Below, one piece after another: positions 27,865 through 37,104 of a stretch of 64,000 bases of DNA. Origin of the DNA: Ferrimonas balearica DSM 9799 (lineage in GTDB: Bacteria; Pseudomonadota; Gammaproteobacteria; Enterobacterales; Shewanellaceae). The stretch spans positions 1,488,001-1,552,000 of the forward strand of contig NC_014541.1 in assembly GCF_000148645.1 (NCBI RefSeq), written 5' to 3'. The notes below the pieces were generated by a model. That model made no database searches. It had not been told where the DNA came from and saw only the letters and a list, made by a program, of their open reading frames with translations. A program made the translations under genes and the position numbers. Position 1 is the first letter of the stretch. Every line of letters starts with the position of its first letter.

Positions 27865-29271
27865 ATGATCACACTGACCTGCCACGGCGCCGCGACCGAA
27901 GTCACCGGCAGCCGTCATCTGCTCAATATCAACGGCCAACGGGTGCTGCTGGACTGCGGCATGCACCAGGGCGGCGAGCTCAGTAAACGGCTGCGCCGGG
28001 ACACCTTGCCCTTTAAGTCCCGCGACATCGATGCCGTGGTGCTGTCCCATGCCCACCTCGACCACTCCGGCGCGTTGCCCCGGTTGATGCGGCGGGGCTA
28101 TCGCGGCCCCATCTACTGCACCGGCGCCACCCTCAATCTGCTGGCGGTGCTGCTGAAAGACGCCTGCAACCTCTACCTGAAGGATCTGGAGCGGGATAAC
28201 CTGGTGCGCAAGCGCAAGGGCCAGAAGGTGCAGAAGCCGGTGTACGAGATGGAGGATGTGCTGGCGGTGCTGGAAGCGTGCCAGGTGTTGCCCTACGACC
28301 TCCCCACCGACATCCTGCCCGGGGTGCGGGTCAACCTGCTGGATGCCGGCCACATTCTGGGCGCCGCCATGGTCCACCTGACGTTGGATGACGGCAGCGA
28401 GCCGGAACCGATGCGGTTGCTATTCTCTGGCGACCTCGGCAATACCGAGTCCCCGCTGATGCGTGATCCCGCCCCGGTGCCCGAAGTGGACTGGGTGATG
28501 ATGGAAAGCACCTACGGCAACCGTAACCACCGCAGCTATCAGGAGACGTTGGATGAATTGGCGGAGGTGCTGGAAAGTGCCCGCGGTGGCGTGATTCTGG
28601 TGCCGGCGTTTGCGGTGGGCCGCACTCAGGAGGTGCTGTTCCAGCTGGGCTGCTTCTATCATCAGGGTCGACTTGAAGGTTGGCACGTGGTGCTGGACAG
28701 CCCGATGGCCATCGAGGTGACTCAGATCTACGACCAGTGGCTCGAGCTGATGGACCCGGAGGATCTGGCCCAGCTCAGCGCCGAGGGCAGCAATACCCTG
28801 GAGGCGTTCCTGCCCTGCCTGCACCTGACTCAGAACACCGACGACTCCATTGGCCTGAATCGCATCAACCAGGGCCTGATCATCATCGCCGGCAGTGGCA
28901 TGTGCAATGGGGGCCGCATGGTGCACCACCTGAAGCACCGCGTCTGGGATGACCGCACCCATCTGCTGTTCACCGGCTTCCAGGCCAACGGCACACTCGG
29001 CCGTCAATTGGTGGACGGCGAGAAACGGGTCCGGCTGTTTGGCCAGACCTATGCGGTACGGGCACACATCCACACCTTGGGCGGATTCTCTGCCCACGCC
29101 GATCAGGCCCAACTGCTGAACTGGCTGGCGGCGATTCCGGGACGGCCCCGGGTGTTGCTGGTGCATGGGGAGGAGTCAGCTCAGCTCGCACTGAAAGACG
29201 CGATTGAGGCTCGCTTGCGTCATCGGGTGGGCATCCCCTATCTGGGGGAAACCCTGGTACTGCGGCCTTGA
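27865..29271 (+). CDS. Beta-CASP metallo-beta-lactamase RNase-like protein
   Basis: A 468-residue protein of the CPSF/YSH1-like group. The zinc motif LSHAHLDHSG is at about residues 65-74. Beta-CASP motifs follow: VMMESTYGNR, VPAFAVGRTQEVL, and GMCNGGRMVHH. The C-terminal RNA-specificity region has TLGGFSAHADQ and VLLVHGEESA. Such proteins are usually RNA nucleases. GGAGAATCGGG precedes the ATG. It is followed by another MBL-fold gene. Confidence 0.9.
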   Translation: MITLTCHGAATEVTGSRHLLNINGQRVLLDCGMHQGGELSKRLRRDTLPFKSRDIDAVVLSHAHLDHSGALPRLMRRGYRGPIYCTGATLNLLAVLLKDACNLYLKDLERDNLVRKRKGQKVQKPVYEMEDVLAVLEACQVLPYDLPTDILPGVRVNLLDAGHILGAAMVHLTLDDGSEPEPMRLLFSGDLGNTESPLMRDPAPVPEVDWVMMESTYGNRNHRSYQETLDELAEVLESARGGVILVPAFAVGRTQEVLFQLGCFYHQGRLEGWHVVLDSPMAIEVTQIYDQWLELMDPEDLAQLSAEGSNTLEAFLPCLHLTQNTDDSIGLNRINQGLIIIAGSGMCNGGRMVHHLKHRVWDDRTHLLFTGFQANGTLGRQLVDGEKRVRLFGQTYAVRAHIHTLGGFSAHADQAQLLNWLAAIPGRPRVLLVHGEESAQLALKDAIEARLRHRVGIPYLGETLVLRP

Positions 29272-29359
29272 GCCGGGCCCCAGCGTTGCCATAAACCCGG
29301 TGGCGCCAGGGGCAAAGTTTGGTATCCTCGGGCCACAGTCCCGAACTGCGAGTGAGCCG

Positions 29360-30007
29360 ATGAAATATCAAATAATTCCGGTCACCCCCTTCCAGCAGAA
29401 CTGCTCGTTGGTGTGGTGCGAAAAGACCCTGAAAGGGGCGGTGATCGATCCCGGTGGGGACGTTGAACGCATCCAGGCGGTGATTCAGGAGCGTGGCATT
29501 ACCGTTGAGAAGGTGCTGCTGACCCATGGCCATATCGACCACGCCGGCGGTGCTGACGTACTGGCCCAGGCGCTGGAAGTGGGCATTGAAGGCCCCCATA
29601 AGGCCGACCAGTTCTGGATTGATGGCCTGGCCCACCAGTCCCAGATGTTTGGTTTCCCGGTTATCGCCACCTTTACGCCGGGTCGCTACCTCGAAGACGG
29701 CGACGTCATTGAGTTTGGTGAAGAGCGCCTCGAAGTGCTGCATACCCCGGGCCACACTCCGGGCCACGTGGTGTTCTTCCACCGTGGAGAGAAACTGGCT
29801 TTTGTTGGCGATGTGCTGTTCCATGGCTCCATCGGCCGCACCGACTTCCCGCAATCTGACCATCCAAGCCTGTTGAGCTCCATCACCCAGAAGCTGTGGC
29901 CGCTGGGGAGCGACGTCTATTTCGTACCGGGCCACGGGCCGGGTGCCACCTTTGCCGATGAACGCCGTAGCAACCCCTTTGTTGCCGACCAAGTACTGCA
30001 AGGATAA
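29360..30007 (+). CDS. gloC: Type II glyoxalase-like MBL hydrolase (YcbL/GloC)
   Basis: A 215-residue metallohydrolase, the same length as E. coli YcbL. The N-terminus YQIIPVTPFQQNCSLVWCE matches that family. Zinc motif THGHIDHAGG, TPGHTPGHVVF and PGHGPGATFADER are intact. It hydrolyses S-lactoylglutathione in related bacteria. The ATG at 29360 is preferred over an upstream in-frame start in the preceding gene. It is 8 bases before the next gene. Confidence 0.92.
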   Translation: MKYQIIPVTPFQQNCSLVWCEKTLKGAVIDPGGDVERIQAVIQERGITVEKVLLTHGHIDHAGGADVLAQALEVGIEGPHKADQFWIDGLAHQSQMFGFPVIATFTPGRYLEDGDVIEFGEERLEVLHTPGHTPGHVVFFHRGEKLAFVGDVLFHGSIGRTDFPQSDHPSLLSSITQKLWPLGSDVYFVPGHGPGATFADERRSNPFVADQVLQG

Positions 30008-30015
30008 CCACAAGA

Positions 30016-30480
30016 ATGAAGAAGTATCTTGTTGCCGCCGCGCTGAGCGCTGCCACCGTCTTCCCCGCCGCCGCGCTGGAGATGGGGCAACCGCTGCCCT
30101 ACCTGACTCTGGAAGACCAACACGGTGGGGCACACTCCCTGACCGGTAATGTCCATACTCTCCTGTTCACCCGCGATAAAGGCGGCAGCGACGTTGCCAG
30201 CGCCGCACTGGACGGAGTGGAGCAGGCCCAACTGGAAGCCAAACAGGTGGTCTACGTGGCCGACATCAGCATCATGCCTTCCATCATCACCTCCATGTTT
30301 GCTTTGCCGAAGATGCGTAAGCAACCCTGGCTCACCCTGATGGACGACAAAGGTGATGCCACCGCCAACTTCCCGCACCAGACCAACGAAGTCACCATGG
30401 TGCGCTTTGAAAACGGCAATGTGGCGGACATCCAGTACTTCTCCGACGGCGCCGAACTGAAAACCGCTCTGGCGCTGTAA
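30016..30480 (+). CDS. Exported thioredoxin-fold-like protein lacking cysteines
   Basis: A 154-residue protein with a signal peptide (KKYLVAAALSAATVFPAAA). The mature part LEMGQPLPYLTLEDQHGG resembles the start of peroxiredoxin/TlpA-like proteins, but there are no Cys residues at all, so no redox chemistry is expected. I do not recognise a specific family. It is 8 bases downstream of gloC, with AAGGA about 11 bases before the ATG, and is probably cotranscribed with it. Confidence 0.75.
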   Translation: MKKYLVAAALSAATVFPAAALEMGQPLPYLTLEDQHGGAHSLTGNVHTLLFTRDKGGSDVASAALDGVEQAQLEAKQVVYVADISIMPSIITSMFALPKMRKQPWLTLMDDKGDATANFPHQTNEVTMVRFENGNVADIQYFSDGAELKTALAL

Positions 30481-30493
30481 TCGCATGAAATGG

Positions 30494-30524
30494 AAAAAGC
30501 CCGCTCAGTTGAGCGGGCTTTTTT
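30494..30524. terminator. Bidirectional terminator between the gloC unit and the glycerate kinase
   Basis: AAAAAGCCCGCTC pairs with GAGCGGGCTTTTTT around AGTT, between convergent genes. Confidence 0.9.
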
Positions 30525-30541
30525 GTGCGGTGAGGGAGCGC

Positions 30542-31675
30542 TCAGCGGCGCAGGGTATAGAGTGCGGCGACGTTGCGGGCGGCCTGGCGCAGGAAGGGGC
30601 GGGCGTTGACCAGCGCCTCCTCCAGTGTCATCGGACGCGGCAGGATGGAGAACACTGCGTCGATGCCATGGTCGTGCACCACATCGACGTCGTCGCTCAG
30701 GCTGCCAGCCAGTCCAATCACCGGAAGGCCCAGCGCTTTGGCGCGTTTGGCGACGCCCATGGGGGTTTTGCCGTGGATGGTCTGGCTGTCGATGCGGCCC
30801 TCACCGGTGATCACCAGATCGGCACCTTCCAGGTGTTTATCCAGTCCCACGGTATCGAGAACAATCTCGATGCCCGGGCGCAGGGTGGCGCCAAAGAAGG
30901 CGAGGGCGGCAGCGCCCATGCCCCCGGCAGCGCCAGCCCCCGGGACGTGGGCGACATCCTGCCCCAGCTGTTGCAGCAGACATTCGGCGTAGTGGTTCAG
31001 CGCGGCATCCAGTTCGGCCACCACAGCCTCTGTGGCGCCTTTCTGTGGGCCGAAGATGGCGGAGGCACCCTTGGGGCCGCACAGCGGGTTATCGACGTCA
31101 CAGGCGACCTCGACGGTCAGTTGGCCGAGGCGGGGGTCGAGGTGGCGGGTATCAATCCGGGCCAGGTCAGCCAGTGCGGCACCGCCGCGAGGCAGGGGTT
31201 GCCCCTCGGTATCCAGCAACTGGGCACCCAGCGCCTGCACCATGCCCGTCCCTCCATCGTTGGTGGCGCTGCCACCCAGACCGAGGATCAGGTGTCGAAC
31301 GCCCAGATCGAGCGCGGCGCGGATCAGCTCGCCGGTGCCGTAGGTGGTGGTGATGCGCGGGTCGCGCTGCTCCGGCGTTACCAGATGCAGGCCGGAAGCC
31401 TCTGCCATCTCAACCACGGCGGTACTGCCGTCGCCAAGCAGGGCAAAGCGCGCTTCCACAGGCTGGCCCAGAGGGCCGGTCACGGTGCGGGATTCGTAAT
31501 GGCCACCGGTGGCGTCCACCATCGCTTGCACGGTCCCTTCACCGCCATCGGCCACGGGCACCTTGATCACGGTGGCGTGGGGCAGGGCTTGTTTGAGTCC
31601 CGCTTCTATCTCGGTGGCGACATCCAGTGCGGACAGGCTCTCTTTATAGGAATCCGGTGCTACGACGATTTTCAC
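30542..31675 (-). CDS. Glycerate kinase (GarK/GlxK family)
   Basis: A 377-residue kinase that phosphorylates D-glycerate. The start VKIVVAPDSYKESLSA (GTG at 31675, AGGGAG about 8 bases upstream) is family-typical. LGLGGSATNDGGTGM, the PGAGAAGGMGAA loop and ITGEGRIDSQT are intact signatures. It is alone, with no glyoxylate or glucarate genes nearby, so the pathway cannot be told. Confidence 0.93.
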   Translation of the reverse strand: MKIVVAPDSYKESLSALDVATEIEAGLKQALPHATVIKVPVADGGEGTVQAMVDATGGHYESRTVTGPLGQPVEARFALLGDGSTAVVEMAEASGLHLVTPEQRDPRITTTYGTGELIRAALDLGVRHLILGLGGSATNDGGTGMVQALGAQLLDTEGQPLPRGGAALADLARIDTRHLDPRLGQLTVEVACDVDNPLCGPKGASAIFGPQKGATEAVVAELDAALNHYAECLLQQLGQDVAHVPGAGAAGGMGAAALAFFGATLRPGIEIVLDTVGLDKHLEGADLVITGEGRIDSQTIHGKTPMGVAKRAKALGLPVIGLAGSLSDDVDVVHDHGIDAVFSILPRPMTLEEALVNARPFLRQAARNVAALYTLRR

Positions 31676-31827
31676 GTTCTTCTCCCTTGTTGGCTGGCCG
31701 GCATTATGGCCGATGGGGTGGGCCATCACGAGGTTGCAGCGCACAAAACTGTACTCACCTTTGTATCCAGAGCCTGGTGGGGCGAAAGGCGAAAGTTAGG
31801 GCATATCAGCAGGGTAACTCAGGCGCA

Positions 31828-31854
31828 TAAAAAAAGCCGCCCGAAGGCGGCTTA
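31828..31854 (-). terminator. Terminator after mtrB
   Basis: On the minus strand TAAGCCGCC-ttc-GGGCGGCTTTTTTT forms a stem with a T run, just after the mtrB stop. Confidence 0.9.
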
Positions 31855-31870
31855 GTGATTCGCTGACTGG

Positions 31871-33859
31871 TTACAGGGCGTACTTGAAGGACACCATCAC
31901 CATATGGGCGTTGTAGTTGTGACCCCAGTAACCCAGGGTGGTCAGGCCCGGAACCGCGCTCACGCCTACTTCGGCGTAGTCGCTGTCCTGGTAACGCTCA
32001 TACATGTAGTCCAGACGGGCGCTCATCTTCTCGGAGAACGCGTAGTCACCGTAGAAGTTGATGCTGTGGCTGGTGGCGTAGTAGTCGTCGTACGGCACGC
32101 TGATGCCCTGGCTGACCACAGTGTCGCTGGTGGAGTCGGCGTACAGGTAGTCACCACCGATAACCAGTTTGTCCGCCATCAGGCCGGCGTAGCTGAAGCC
32201 AAGACCGGCGTGGATGAACTCGTCTTCCACATCGGCAAACCAGTTGGCGGTGCCGTTCATCACGGTGCTGCCGGCCTGGGCAGACTCAATCCACTGCTGG
32301 CCACCGAAGGCGTGCAGGTTGAGGTGCTCAGTGGCGGCCCAGTTCAGACCCAGGTCGTAACCGTAGTCTTTCGCTTCAGTCAGGCCGATTTCAGACTCGC
32401 TGTAATCGTCCTCGGCGTAACGGCCGGTGAAGTCGATGGACAGGGTGTCGATCGGGGTGTGAGTGATGCGCAGCTCGGTTTCAACGCGCTCGCGGTCGGC
32501 CAGGTAGTAGCGACGCAGCAGGGCATTGTCCTCTTCGGAGGTGCCACGGTTGGCGTCGTACTTGGAGCCGTCACGGTTGCTGTAACCGGCTTTCAGGCCG
32601 AAGTCCCAGTTGTCCAGTGAGGTGACACGCAGACGGGCCCAGAGGGTGTCTTCGTTGGTCTTCTCACGGTCCTGCTCGGTACGCTCAACGTCCTTACGAT
32701 CGTAACCACCGTCGAGACGGTAGCCGGAAGCGATGCGGTAGCTGGCACCCACCTTGTAGGTGTTACGGGTGGTGTCGTACAGCTTTACGCCTTCCACGTC
32801 GCCGGACAGGCCATCAACGGTGATGGCGTCGCCCTGCAACACGGTGGAGCGGTTGTCGCGGTCGCTGTGATCGTAGCTGGCGGTCAGGCGCAGGCGGTTG
32901 GTCACGCTGGACGCTACGCGGAAGTTGGCGTCCAGGGTGCGGACTTCACCGTCGAAGCCGGCGATGCCGCCGATCTTCAGGGTGTCGTCGTCCTGGGTCA
33001 TCTTGCCGCTGACAACTCGGCCGGCGAAGTGGGTACGGTTCAGGCTGTAGGCGCCGTTCAGTACCACTTGATAGGCTTCGTTGCTGGGGTCATTGGCCAG
33101 CGCGTACGCGTTGTTGTCCAGAGTCAGGCTGGTGGCCAGGTTGTTGTCGTACTGAGAGTAGATGTACGACACACCGGTAAACCAGTTCTGGCCGGTCAGC
33201 TTGGCACCCGCTTCCCAACGGTCGGTGGTGCTGTCCACCGGCGCAACGATGTTGGTGGCGGACAGGCCGGCAACGGAGCGGCTCTTGGTGCCGGTTTTGT
33301 CTTCGCGCTGGAAGTTGGCGTAGGTTTCCCACAGCTCACCGCCCACATCGAAAGCAAAGCCGTAACGCTCGCGCTCCAGTTTCAGGTCCTGCTGAACCAG
33401 GCTGCCGGTGTTGACCAGCTCGCTGCCGTTGGCCACGTACTGGCTGAAGGCGTTGTCTTCCTGCCAGGTGGTCAGAGTGCGGTAGTTGAACTCGGCGTTG
33501 GCCACACCGGCTTTGCCTACGGAGACGTTGGCGCTGCCGTTGCCGGTACCCAGACGGTCGGTCAGGATGCTGGCGTTGTAGCCGCTTTCGGCGTTGTAAC
33601 GCACGTCGGCATTGAGTTCACCCACGCCACCGTCTTCGTTACCGCCGAAGCGGTTAGCGGCATGGTTGTCGTTGGTGATGACGGCACCGCCGCCAACACC
33701 TACGCTGCCCTGGTAGCCGTTCACCGGCTCACAGCGCTTACACTCCCACTTGGTGGTATCGACTTTCTCCAGGTTGGCGTTGGCCAGGCCGTAGTTGGCC
33801 ATGGCTGCGCCGGAGAAGCTGGCCAGGGCCAGGGTGATCAGGTTGAGACGAAAGTTCAT
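31871..33859 (-). CDS. mtrB: MtrB-type outer membrane beta-barrel of a porin-cytochrome conduit
   Basis: A 662-residue barrel that would sheath the decahaem MtrA through the outer membrane. It has a signal peptide (LITLALASFSGAAMA). The N-terminal CKRC pair (Cys40, Cys43) matches the conserved CXXC near the N-terminus of MtrB proteins. The rest is a long series of amphipathic strands with alternating aromatic ends (YDHSDRDNRSTVL, LDYMYERYQDSDY). It is the last gene of the mtrC-mtrA-mtrB unit, 12 bases after mtrA. Symbol by synteny with Shewanella. Confidence 0.93.
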   Translation of the reverse strand: MNFRLNLITLALASFSGAAMANYGLANANLEKVDTTKWECKRCEPVNGYQGSVGVGGGAVITNDNHAANRFGGNEDGGVGELNADVRYNAESGYNASILTDRLGTGNGSANVSVGKAGVANAEFNYRTLTTWQEDNAFSQYVANGSELVNTGSLVQQDLKLERERYGFAFDVGGELWETYANFQREDKTGTKSRSVAGLSATNIVAPVDSTTDRWEAGAKLTGQNWFTGVSYIYSQYDNNLATSLTLDNNAYALANDPSNEAYQVVLNGAYSLNRTHFAGRVVSGKMTQDDDTLKIGGIAGFDGEVRTLDANFRVASSVTNRLRLTASYDHSDRDNRSTVLQGDAITVDGLSGDVEGVKLYDTTRNTYKVGASYRIASGYRLDGGYDRKDVERTEQDREKTNEDTLWARLRVTSLDNWDFGLKAGYSNRDGSKYDANRGTSEEDNALLRRYYLADRERVETELRITHTPIDTLSIDFTGRYAEDDYSESEIGLTEAKDYGYDLGLNWAATEHLNLHAFGGQQWIESAQAGSTVMNGTANWFADVEDEFIHAGLGFSYAGLMADKLVIGGDYLYADSTSDTVVSQGISVPYDDYYATSHSINFYGDYAFSEKMSARLDYMYERYQDSDYAEVGVSAVPGLTTLGYWGHNYNAHMVMVSFKYAL

Positions 33860-33871
33860 GTTCTGTCTCCC

Positions 33872-34822
33872 TTAGCGCTGAAGAGCCGAGCCATTGGGAT
33901 GGTTGGAACCATGCACCTGGCTGTGGCAGTTGAGGCAGCTCTTACCGGCAGTCATACGGTCTTCACCGGAGTTGAAGATCGGGCTACCGCTGTGAGGGCT
34001 GGCGTGACAGCTTTGGCACAGCTGCGGCGCACGCTGGGTCAGCATGGCGTCGTTTACGCTGCCGTGCGGGTTGTGACAGGCTGCGCAATCTTCGGCCACC
34101 GGCGCGTGCTCATACAGGAACGGGCCGCGCTTCTCCGCGTGACACTCGTAGCAGGTGTTGTTCACGGTGGTGCTGGTCAGCGCCGCTTCGCTCATGGAGC
34201 CGTGCGGGTTGTGACAGTCAGAACAGGTCATGTCCGCCCACTTCATCGGGTGGGAGGAGCGCTTGTTCATGTCCGCCTTCTGGCGGGTGTGACAGCTGGT
34301 GCAGGTCTCGACTTCGGTCTTGCGATCGAGGATCGGGTCCTGAGCAACGTGGACCTGGTGACAGGAGCTACAGGCAACCTCTTCGAGGTTGTGCACGGAG
34401 CTGTGCCAGGCCATGCGCTCTTCGCCCTGGTGACAGGACAGACACACGCTGTTTTGCTTTTCAGCGGAAAGCGGCGCGTTCTCACCAAAGGTGATCATCG
34501 GCTCTTTACCGCCACGGTTGTGGGTACCCATCGGGCCGTGACAGGCTTCACACTGAAGGCCAGCCATCGGGCTCTTGGATTGGTCGGCACGGCCGTGCAC
34601 GCCATCAAACAGGGCCATCACTTTTTCGGAGCGACGGTGGCACATCAGACAGTTGTCTGCGCCCTGCTTGGAGTAGTTACCCTCGGCGAACTTTTTGTCC
34701 AGTACCGCTTCAAACTCTTGCGGATCCATGTCGTCCCAGCTGCCAGCGACGGCCGGGCCACTCAGGCCCAGTGCCAGCACGGCGCTGCCAAGCAAGGTCG
34801 CGATCAGAGGTTTTGCTTGCAT
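33872..34822 (-). CDS. mtrA: Periplasmic decahaem cytochrome c MtrA
   Basis: A 316-residue DmsE/MtrA-family cytochrome. The signal peptide ends at GPAVAG. I count exactly ten CXXCH motifs: CLMCH, CEACH, CLSCH, CSSCH, CTSCH, CSDCH, CYECH, CAACH, CQSCH, CLNCH. It passes electrons from the periplasm into the MtrB barrel. It is very similar by eye to MtrD (48851-49816), especially in the last 100 residues. A stem-loop separates it from mtrC. Confidence 0.96.
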   Translation of the reverse strand: MQAKPLIATLLGSAVLALGLSGPAVAGSWDDMDPQEFEAVLDKKFAEGNYSKQGADNCLMCHRRSEKVMALFDGVHGRADQSKSPMAGLQCEACHGPMGTHNRGGKEPMITFGENAPLSAEKQNSVCLSCHQGEERMAWHSSVHNLEEVACSSCHQVHVAQDPILDRKTEVETCTSCHTRQKADMNKRSSHPMKWADMTCSDCHNPHGSMSEAALTSTTVNNTCYECHAEKRGPFLYEHAPVAEDCAACHNPHGSVNDAMLTQRAPQLCQSCHASPHSGSPIFNSGEDRMTAGKSCLNCHSQVHGSNHPNGSALQR

Positions 34823-34852
34823 AGAGAGGCGTTCCTTTTCTGTACGCAGAAT

Positions 34853-34876
34853 CGGGAGGGCCAGACGGCCCTCCCG
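34853..34876 (-). promoter_or_regulatory. Intercistronic stem-loop between mtrC and mtrA
   Basis: CGGGAGGGCC pairs perfectly with GGCCCTCCCG around AGAC: ten base pairs, and no T run on the minus strand. It is more likely to be an mRNA-processing or stabilising hairpin than a full terminator. Confidence 0.6.
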
Positions 34877-34883
34877 GCTTGGC

Positions 34884-36821
34884 TTAGAAGCTGACGACGG
34901 TGTGGTTGTTCAGCTCAGGCTTGTGGCAGTAGAAGCAAGTTTCTACCTGGGCGCCAGCATCAGCCTGGTCACGCGGTACGTCCACCAGACCACCGCCAAC
35001 ATTGACGATGTGCTGCTGCAGGGTCTCACCGCCGGCCAGGGTGTCAGCCGGGTTGTGGCAAGAGATACAGGTGGCGGCACGCGGGGTGCTGTACAGGGCA
35101 GTACCGTCTTCGGCTGCACCGGTGTTCAGTGCGCCTTTCACGTTAAAGGAGCCCACTTCGAAGTCAGTGTGACACTGGGCACAGTCGGCCACGATCCACT
35201 GTTCGCCGTGCACTTTATGCAGTTTCAGCTCAATCGCACCCATGTTGGTCGGCGCGTAGGTGCCTTCCGGAGTGTGACAAGCGGCGCAGTCGCCCACTTT
35301 GATGTTGTCGTTGAGGACAAAACCAGCGTGGTGGCTGCCGTTATGCAGCTGGAAGGTTTCACCGTGGCAACCCAGGCAGCTGGCGTTGTCGAGGCTGTTG
35401 TGGCGCTCAGACAGAGCCGCGCCGGACTTGCTTACGAAGCTGGTGTAGGCGTCCAGGGCGATCTTGTCGGCGTTGTCGGAACACTCAGCCAGAACGCCGT
35501 TCTCGGCACAAACACGCACACCAACCATGGTCAGGGCAGTGTCGGCATCGCCTTCAGCAAACGGCAGCGCTTTGGTGGTGTAAACCACGCTGCCACCTTC
35601 GATGGCGGCGGCGATCTCTTCACCGTGGAACGCTTTGGAGTCTTTGCTGTAGTAGCCCAGTACCGGGAACTTCGGACCCACGTTGGACACGTACTCAACC
35701 ATATCCAGGCTGTTAACGACTGAACCAGCATCGATCGGCTGACCGTTCTCGGTCAGGTTCACGGAGATGGTCACGCTGTTGTCGGCGTTAACAACGGAGG
35801 TGGCGGTCATACCAAACTGTTCAACCACGGTAGCCTCATCCTGATGAGACTTCATGTGGATGGATTCGATCTGGGTCGGGTTGTGACAAGCGGCACAGGA
35901 GGAGTTGTCCTGTTCGGCCAGGTGGCGCAGGTGCACCACGTCTTTGCCATCGTAACCGTTGTTGTGACAAGCGGAGCAGGTTTCCTTGGTGGGAACGCGA
36001 GTCCAGTTGCCCCACTCAGCCAGCTCTTCGGAAGCGACGTGACAGGCTTGGCAGTTGTTCTGCAGCAGGGCTTCTGCCGCTTGACCAGTGTACTCGCGGT
36101 CGTTCTTGTCGGTGAAGGTGGCGGCGGTGTTGTGGATGGTGTGCACCAGATGCTGGAAGCTGGCACGCTTGCCAGTCATGCGATCTTCGTTGTGACAGTT
36201 GATGCAGGTTTCCGCTTCGAAGTAGCTGCTGTGACGGGTAGTCAGCGGCTCACCTTCTACGTGACAGGCGGTACAGGCGTCGTGGCTGATCACGTCTTTG
36301 GTGTACAGCGCGTCGTTGCCTTGACCGTCAAAGTCTTCGGAGATTTCGTTGCGGGGCACCGGGGTGCCGTCGGGGAGGGTGTTGTTACCGGCCAGAACGT
36401 TGTAACGCTGGGTCAGGTCACTGTTCTGTTCGATGCCTTCAAAGGAGAAGGTGTAGTAGCCGTTGCCGTGGTCTTCGTAGACCTTGCTGCTGCCAGCGCT
36501 GGCCCAGCGTGCGGAATCACCGGCCTGGAAGAAGCCTTGGGGGTAGAGTTGGAAGTTCTTCACTTCCATGCTCTGCAGGCCCACTACTGACTCGTCTTCC
36601 TCGTTGGTGGCCAGAACGGTCACCTGCGGTTGGCCATCAACGTACTCAACCTTGGTCACTTCCAGGTTCAGTTGCGCGATGGTTTCGGCGGGGTTACCAC
36701 CGGGGCGACCCGGGTCGCCGTCGTTGCCGTCGTTACCGTCATCGCCACAACCCACCAGAGCGGTGGCCATAATGGCGGCGCAGGCTGTCAGGCGCCATTG
36801 CATCTTGTTATTAGTCATCAT
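34884..36821 (-). CDS. mtrC: Surface decahaem c-type lipoprotein, MtrC position
   Basis: A 645-residue OmcA/MtrC-family cytochrome. The lipobox ATALVGC is followed by a collagen-like Gly-X-Y linker. A beta domain leads to haems 1-5 (CTACH, CINCH, CQACH, CSACH, CAACH; about residues 183-325). A second beta domain carrying a Cys pair precedes haems 6-10 (CLGCH, CAACH, CAQCH, CISCH, CFYCH; about 480-635). It is first of the mtrC-mtrA-mtrB unit, as in Shewanella. The start could be 36821 or the adjacent ATG at 36818. It is expected on the outer cell face as terminal reductase. Confidence 0.93.
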   Translation of the reverse strand: MMTNNKMQWRLTACAAIMATALVGCGDDGNDGNDGDPGRPGGNPAETIAQLNLEVTKVEYVDGQPQVTVLATNEEDESVVGLQSMEVKNFQLYPQGFFQAGDSARWASAGSSKVYEDHGNGYYTFSFEGIEQNSDLTQRYNVLAGNNTLPDGTPVPRNEISEDFDGQGNDALYTKDVISHDACTACHVEGEPLTTRHSSYFEAETCINCHNEDRMTGKRASFQHLVHTIHNTAATFTDKNDREYTGQAAEALLQNNCQACHVASEELAEWGNWTRVPTKETCSACHNNGYDGKDVVHLRHLAEQDNSSCAACHNPTQIESIHMKSHQDEATVVEQFGMTATSVVNADNSVTISVNLTENGQPIDAGSVVNSLDMVEYVSNVGPKFPVLGYYSKDSKAFHGEEIAAAIEGGSVVYTTKALPFAEGDADTALTMVGVRVCAENGVLAECSDNADKIALDAYTSFVSKSGAALSERHNSLDNASCLGCHGETFQLHNGSHHAGFVLNDNIKVGDCAACHTPEGTYAPTNMGAIELKLHKVHGEQWIVADCAQCHTDFEVGSFNVKGALNTGAAEDGTALYSTPRAATCISCHNPADTLAGGETLQQHIVNVGGGLVDVPRDQADAGAQVETCFYCHKPELNNHTVVSF

Positions 36822-36917
36822 CTATTCCCTGCAAAAGAATATTGGGTACTCGTTGCCGAGTGACCGGACCGGGGGTTGGCCTTTCTGGCCTGTTATCTAC
36901 CCACAGAGTCACTGTGT

Positions 36918-36963
36918 GTTATATCAACTTGGCCCGCGACAAACCGTGATACAGATCAGCGAT
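36918..36963 (-). promoter_or_regulatory. Predicted mtrC promoter with CRP-type site at -41.5
   Basis: A CRP-type palindrome CGTGA-TACAGA-TCAGC (36945-36960, centre 36952.5) lies upstream of -10 TATAAC (minus strand, 36923-36918). The centre is 34.5 bases from the last base of the -10, placing it at -41.5 from the predicted start near 36911. Confidence 0.6.
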
Positions 36964-37062
36964 CTAGCGGCTTGTTTTTGTAGCGTTTTATAACTTTGCG
37001 CGGGCCCCGCCTCAGGGCCAGAACGTGATCCGGGTCGGTCCGGTTCCACGGAGCGTACAACG

Positions 37063-37086
37063 AAAAAGCGGCCCCGTAGGGCCGCT
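37063..37086 (-). terminator. Terminator after the stand-alone surface cytochrome (37105-39351)
   Basis: On the minus strand AGCGGCCC-tacg-GGGCCGCTTTTT forms a stem followed by T residues. Confidence 0.88.
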
Positions 37087-37104
37087 GATCATAACACCAC
37101 TGAC

